NCBI GenBank assembly: GCA_016946835.1 | Contig: JACVTC010000012.1 | Coordinates: forward strand, 1,607,501 to 1,617,500 | Direction of reading: 5' to 3' | Source of the DNA: Neocallimastix lanati (nom. inval.) | Taxonomy: Eukaryota > Neocallimastigomycota > Neocallimastigomycetes > Neocallimastigales > Neocallimastigaceae | DNA: 10,000 bases | Shown: positions 7,182 to 10,000 of the stretch, in pieces | How the letters are laid out: each line of letters opens with the position of its first letter | Position numbering within the stretch: position 1 is the first letter of the stretch | The notes under the pieces: generated by a model | Seen by the model: only the letters and a program-made list of their open reading frames with translations | Told to the model about the DNA's origin: nothing | Database searches by the model: none | Made by a program: the position numbers and the translations under genes

Positions 7182-7535
7182 AAATATAAATATAAATATA
7201 AAATATAAAATATAAAATATAAAATATATAAAATATAAAAATATAAAAATATATAAAATATAAAATATATAAAATATAAAAATATAAAAATATAAAATAT
7301 ATAAAATATATAAAATATAAAAATATAAAAATATAAAAATATAAAATATATAAAATATAAAATATAAAATATAAAATATAAAATATAAAATATAAAATAT
7401 AAAATATAAAATATAAAATATAAAATATAAAATATAAAATATAAAATATAAATATATAAAATATAAAATATAAATATATAAAATATAAAATAAAAAATAT
7501 AAAATATAAAATATAAATATATAAAATATATAAAT
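7182..7535 (+). repeat. 7-bp satellite-like array, unit TAAAATA
   Basis: The core 7351-7448 is 14 perfect tandem copies of TAAAATA (98 bases). Flanks on both sides carry the same unit with one- or two-base indels (TATAAAAATA, AAATATATAA). Read on the minus strand as ATATTTT the unit has no stop in any frame. A 7-base unit cycles through all three frames, giving the repeated residues YILYFIF in the frame 7156-7665. That frame is therefore explained by the repeat and not called as a gene. Confidence 0.93.
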
Positions 7536-7634
7536 ATAATTGTAAATGTAAATAATAAATATAATTGTAAATGTAAATATTAAATATAAATATAAATATA
7601 AATATTAAATATAAATATAATTGTAAATGTAAAT
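7532..7634 (+). repeat. Three exact copies of a 22-bp unit containing ATTGTAAATGTAAAT
   Basis: Identical 22-base copies lie at 7532-7553, 7557-7578 and 7613-7634. The first two are 3 bases apart; the third is separated by 34 bases of (AAATAT)-type sequence. The unit contains two TGTAAAT/TGTAAAT-like steps. It adjoins the 7-bp array and probably arose with it. Confidence 0.9.
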
Positions 7635-7854
7635 AATAAATATATTGAATTCTGTATTTGAACAATGATTTAATTATTGATAGAAAAACGTTTTTTTTTT
7701 CCTAATTAAAATAATATTTATAAATTAAAAAATAAATAATTTCATCTATCCTTAAAATTTGACATAAAATATTTTAATACAAATAATAAATAAAATAAAC
7801 CATCCTATTTACATAATTTGGGAAAAATATATAATAAATTTTATATTTAATATT
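7635..7854. other. AT-rich spacer
   Basis: No frame, RNA fold or tandem repeat that I can support; a T10 run lies near 7691-7700. Confidence 0.6.
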
Positions 7855-7991
7855 CTACTATTTATTTTATTTTACACTACCTCACTGTTTATTTTATTTT
7901 ATTTTACGCTACTTCCTTATTTATTTTATTTATTTTTATTAATACTTTACTTTTTTTAAAACTATTTCACCATTTATTTTATTTTATTTAA
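7855..7991 (+). repeat. Imperfect repeats CTAYYTCAC-(TTTATTTTATTTTATTT)
   Basis: CTAC/CTAT boxes at 7855, 7877, 7909 and 7962 each lead into TTTATTTTATT-type sequence. The clearest pair is 7877-7906 and 7962-7991, which agree at 25 of 30 positions. Spacing is irregular (22, 32 and 53 bases). Confidence 0.65.
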
Positions 7992-8024
7992 ATTGATATT
8001 TACTACTGAACTAAGTAGAATTTG

Positions 8025-8048
8025 AAAAAAAAAAAAAAAAAAAAAAAA
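8025..8048 (+). repeat. Poly(A), 24 bases
   Basis: An uninterrupted A24 run after TTTG and before CATTCC. It could be the tail of a retroposed plus-strand transcript, but no coding remnant lies upstream and no flanking duplication is visible. Confidence 0.9.
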
Positions 8049-8617
8049 CATTCCATATTGGGTTAAACACTTCTTTTTAATTGGTTATTTGTTTATTTAT
8101 TTATCTATTATTTATTCATCCATTCATTTATTTGTAGATACAAATTCGTTAAAGTTTTTTTTTTTAAACTTTATTATTTAATTTTAATTTTAATTTTAAT
8201 TTTAATTTATATTTAATTTCCAGAGAATATAAAAAATTTTTTTTTTTAATATTTAAATGTGATGAGTTTAACGAATAATAAATAAATGTCTACTCTATAA
8301 ACGAGTTGAATTACCTATCAAATACTTTACTAATATATTGTAATATGTTGTAACAATATAATCCAATACAATTAAAATAAAAAATTTTTTTTTGTGTAAT
8401 TAAAATTTAAAAAATATTTATATTAAAAAAAAAAAAATCTATTTATCCATTGAATTGTCTAAAAAAAAAAAAAAAAAGTATCTATTCATATTTAAAGAGA
8501 TTTATATTACTATTTTTTATTTATTTATATTAATTTATATTACTATTTATAATTAATTGTATACAATGTACAGGTGGATGAATTAATGTAATAAGTACTT
8601 AGCATATTATATTACAT
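8049..8617. other. AT-rich spacer with minor tandem tracts
   Basis: Contains degenerate TTTA/ATTC steps at about 8091-8133, roughly five copies of TAATTT at 8178-8209, and A runs near 8425-8437 and 8461-8477. A less biased stretch at 8560-8600 includes ACAGGTGGATG but no open frame of note. Confidence 0.6.
8178..8209 (+). repeat. (TTAATT)n hexamer tract, about five copies
   Basis: A 32-base clean hexanucleotide repeat of TTAATT/TTTTAA phase inside AT-rich DNA. It looks like a simple microsatellite. Confidence 0.85.
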
Positions 8618-8660
8618 TATATTAGCAGTATATTAGCAGTATATTATATTATATTAGCAG
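8618..8660 (+). repeat. Three copies of an 11-bp unit TATATTAGCAG
   Basis: Copies at 8618-8628 and 8629-8639 abut; the third at 8650-8660 follows a 10-base TATATTATAT spacer. AGCAG gives them an unusually high G/C content for this region. Confidence 0.9.
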
Positions 8661-9251
8661 TATATTCTTCTACATGCGGTCTATTAAAAAAAAGAAAAGC
8701 TTATTTATTACTCATATAAAAATGTTCTATTAAGTTAATTGTTGTATCTGTTCTGTTCTGTATGACAAATACTTTTATTAAATTTTAACGATTTATATTG
8801 AAAATACAAAAAAAAATAAAAACTTGATAATAATAAATAGAGAATAGCTAATAAAATAATAATAATAAAATAGTAAAATAATCAATAAATATAATAATAA
8901 ATAATAAAATATTAACTAATAAAATAATTATTGATAGATAGCAACATAAATAAATAAATAAATAAATTTATGTTAATAAAAAATAATTAATAATTGAATA
9001 ATTATATAATTAAATAATATAATTATATAATATATAATCATTATATATTAAGTATTAATTAATAATTATTAAAAATTGTATAATTAGTAATAATTATATA
9101 GTATATAATTATATCATTATTAATACTTTTATAATAGATAATAGTTATATATACTTGGCCAAAAAATACTTATCAATTAAAAATATGATTTATTCATCAT
9201 TTTACCAATGATACTTGCTAATAGCTAATCATATCTATATTTCAAAATAGA
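8661..9251. other. AT-rich spacer with short repeats
   Basis: Holds (AAAT)n at 8947-8966, TCTGT steps near 8747-8760, and an AT-only block at about 8985-9130 in which related 25-base segments recur (9021 and 9092). AAGTATTAAT (9050-9059) is the exact reverse complement of ATTAATACTT (9119-9128). No gene is supported. Confidence 0.6.
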
Positions 9252-9732
<481 letters not shown>

Positions 9733-9780
9733 AAAATCAATTAATTTGAATTACATAAAATCAATTAATTTGAATTACAT
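9733..9780 (+). repeat. Exact 24-bp tandem duplication
   Basis: Bases 9733-9756 and 9757-9780 are identical and abut. The unit contains TCAATTAATTTGAATTACAT after AAAA. It is not simple-sequence DNA, so this is a real local duplication, not drift of a microsatellite. Confidence 0.95.
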
Positions 9781-10000
9781 TTATTGAATCTTAATGGGTT
9801 GATTATATTTATTATTATTGATTGATTGATAATATACTCTTTATAAAATAATAATAATAATAATAATAATAATCCTTCTAGAGATTAAAAACTTCTTAAT
9901 CATTAATTCTCTTTATAAATAATTTATGTATATATAAATAATAATAATAATAATAGTAATAATAATAATAAAAATAAATTTAATTTAATCATACAAAAGT
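9781..10000. other. AT-rich end of window with AAT tracts
   Basis: Contains (AAT)9 at 9847-9873 and an interrupted AAT tract at about 9937-9971 with one AGT. No coding sequence seen. Confidence 0.7.

Noticed and set aside
7156-7665. 169-codon minus-strand open frame
   Set aside because: Produced by the TAAAATA array and the neighbouring 22-bp repeats; no sequence outside the repeats is coding-like.
8025-8048. Poly(A) and, at 6445-6470, poly(T) as retrotransposon tails
   Set aside because: No reverse transcriptase or other coding remnant beside them and no flanking target-site duplication; long homopolymers occur throughout the window.

Overview
The window looks like nuclear DNA from an extremely AT-rich eukaryote. 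It holds one clear protein-coding gene in about 10 kb. The rest is almost only A and T, broken up by homopolymer runs, trinucleotide tracts and short tandem repeats. The coding gene stands out because its G+C rises to roughly one third (21 of 60 bases on one sampled line), while many non-coding lines have only a few G or C, and some none. The best guess for the source is an anaerobic gut fungus (Neocallimastigomycota). The reasons are the intergenic composition, poly-Asn/AAT tracts, and a Ser/Asn/Lys-rich single-pass membrane protein whose tail carries an SH3-ligand-like proline run. A dictyostelid or another AT-rich protist cannot be excluded from sequence alone. There is no sign of bacterial organisation: no operons, Shine-Dalgarno sites, IS elements, CRISPR, rRNA or recognisable tRNA.

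Layout: 1-1304 is AT-rich non-coding DNA with a striking T-run/G tract at about 551-656. 1305-3905 on the minus strand is an 866-codon open reading frame without introns. It has an acidic Ser/Asp-rich N-terminal segment, one membrane span, and a very long low-complexity cytoplasmic-type tail. The tail carries a five-residue EIREQ-type repeat, recurring LSQSS motifs, a tandem 17-residue unit, His6, and PPPPKPNP near the end. 3906 to about 4600 is the presumed promoter side of this gene, with poly(dA:dT) runs. From there to 10000 is a gene desert of about 6 kb. Several open frames there (for example 5002-5349, 6235-6432, 7156-7665, 9225-9434) are explained by A/T-only composition or by tandem repeats, and I do not call them genes.

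The desert contains a ladder of distinct local repeats: interrupted (ATT)n at 5664-5840, a drifting 15-16 bp repeat at 5943-6073, a TTTA-rich tract at 6246-6385, a 14-bp unit at 6580-6652, a 7-bp TAAAATA array at 7182-7535 with a smaller patch at 6764-6804, a 22-bp unit in three copies at 7532-7634, imperfect 30-bp repeats at 7877-7991, an 11-bp TATATTAGCAG unit at 8618-8660, an unbroken (ATT)58 at 9252-9425, and an exact 24-bp tandem duplication at 9733-9780.

With a single gene there is no gene partnership to infer. I see no convincing new multi-gene system. The most interesting items are the unrecognised membrane protein with its modular repeat tail, the long pure (ATT)58 tract, and the way short-period repeats produce false open frames.
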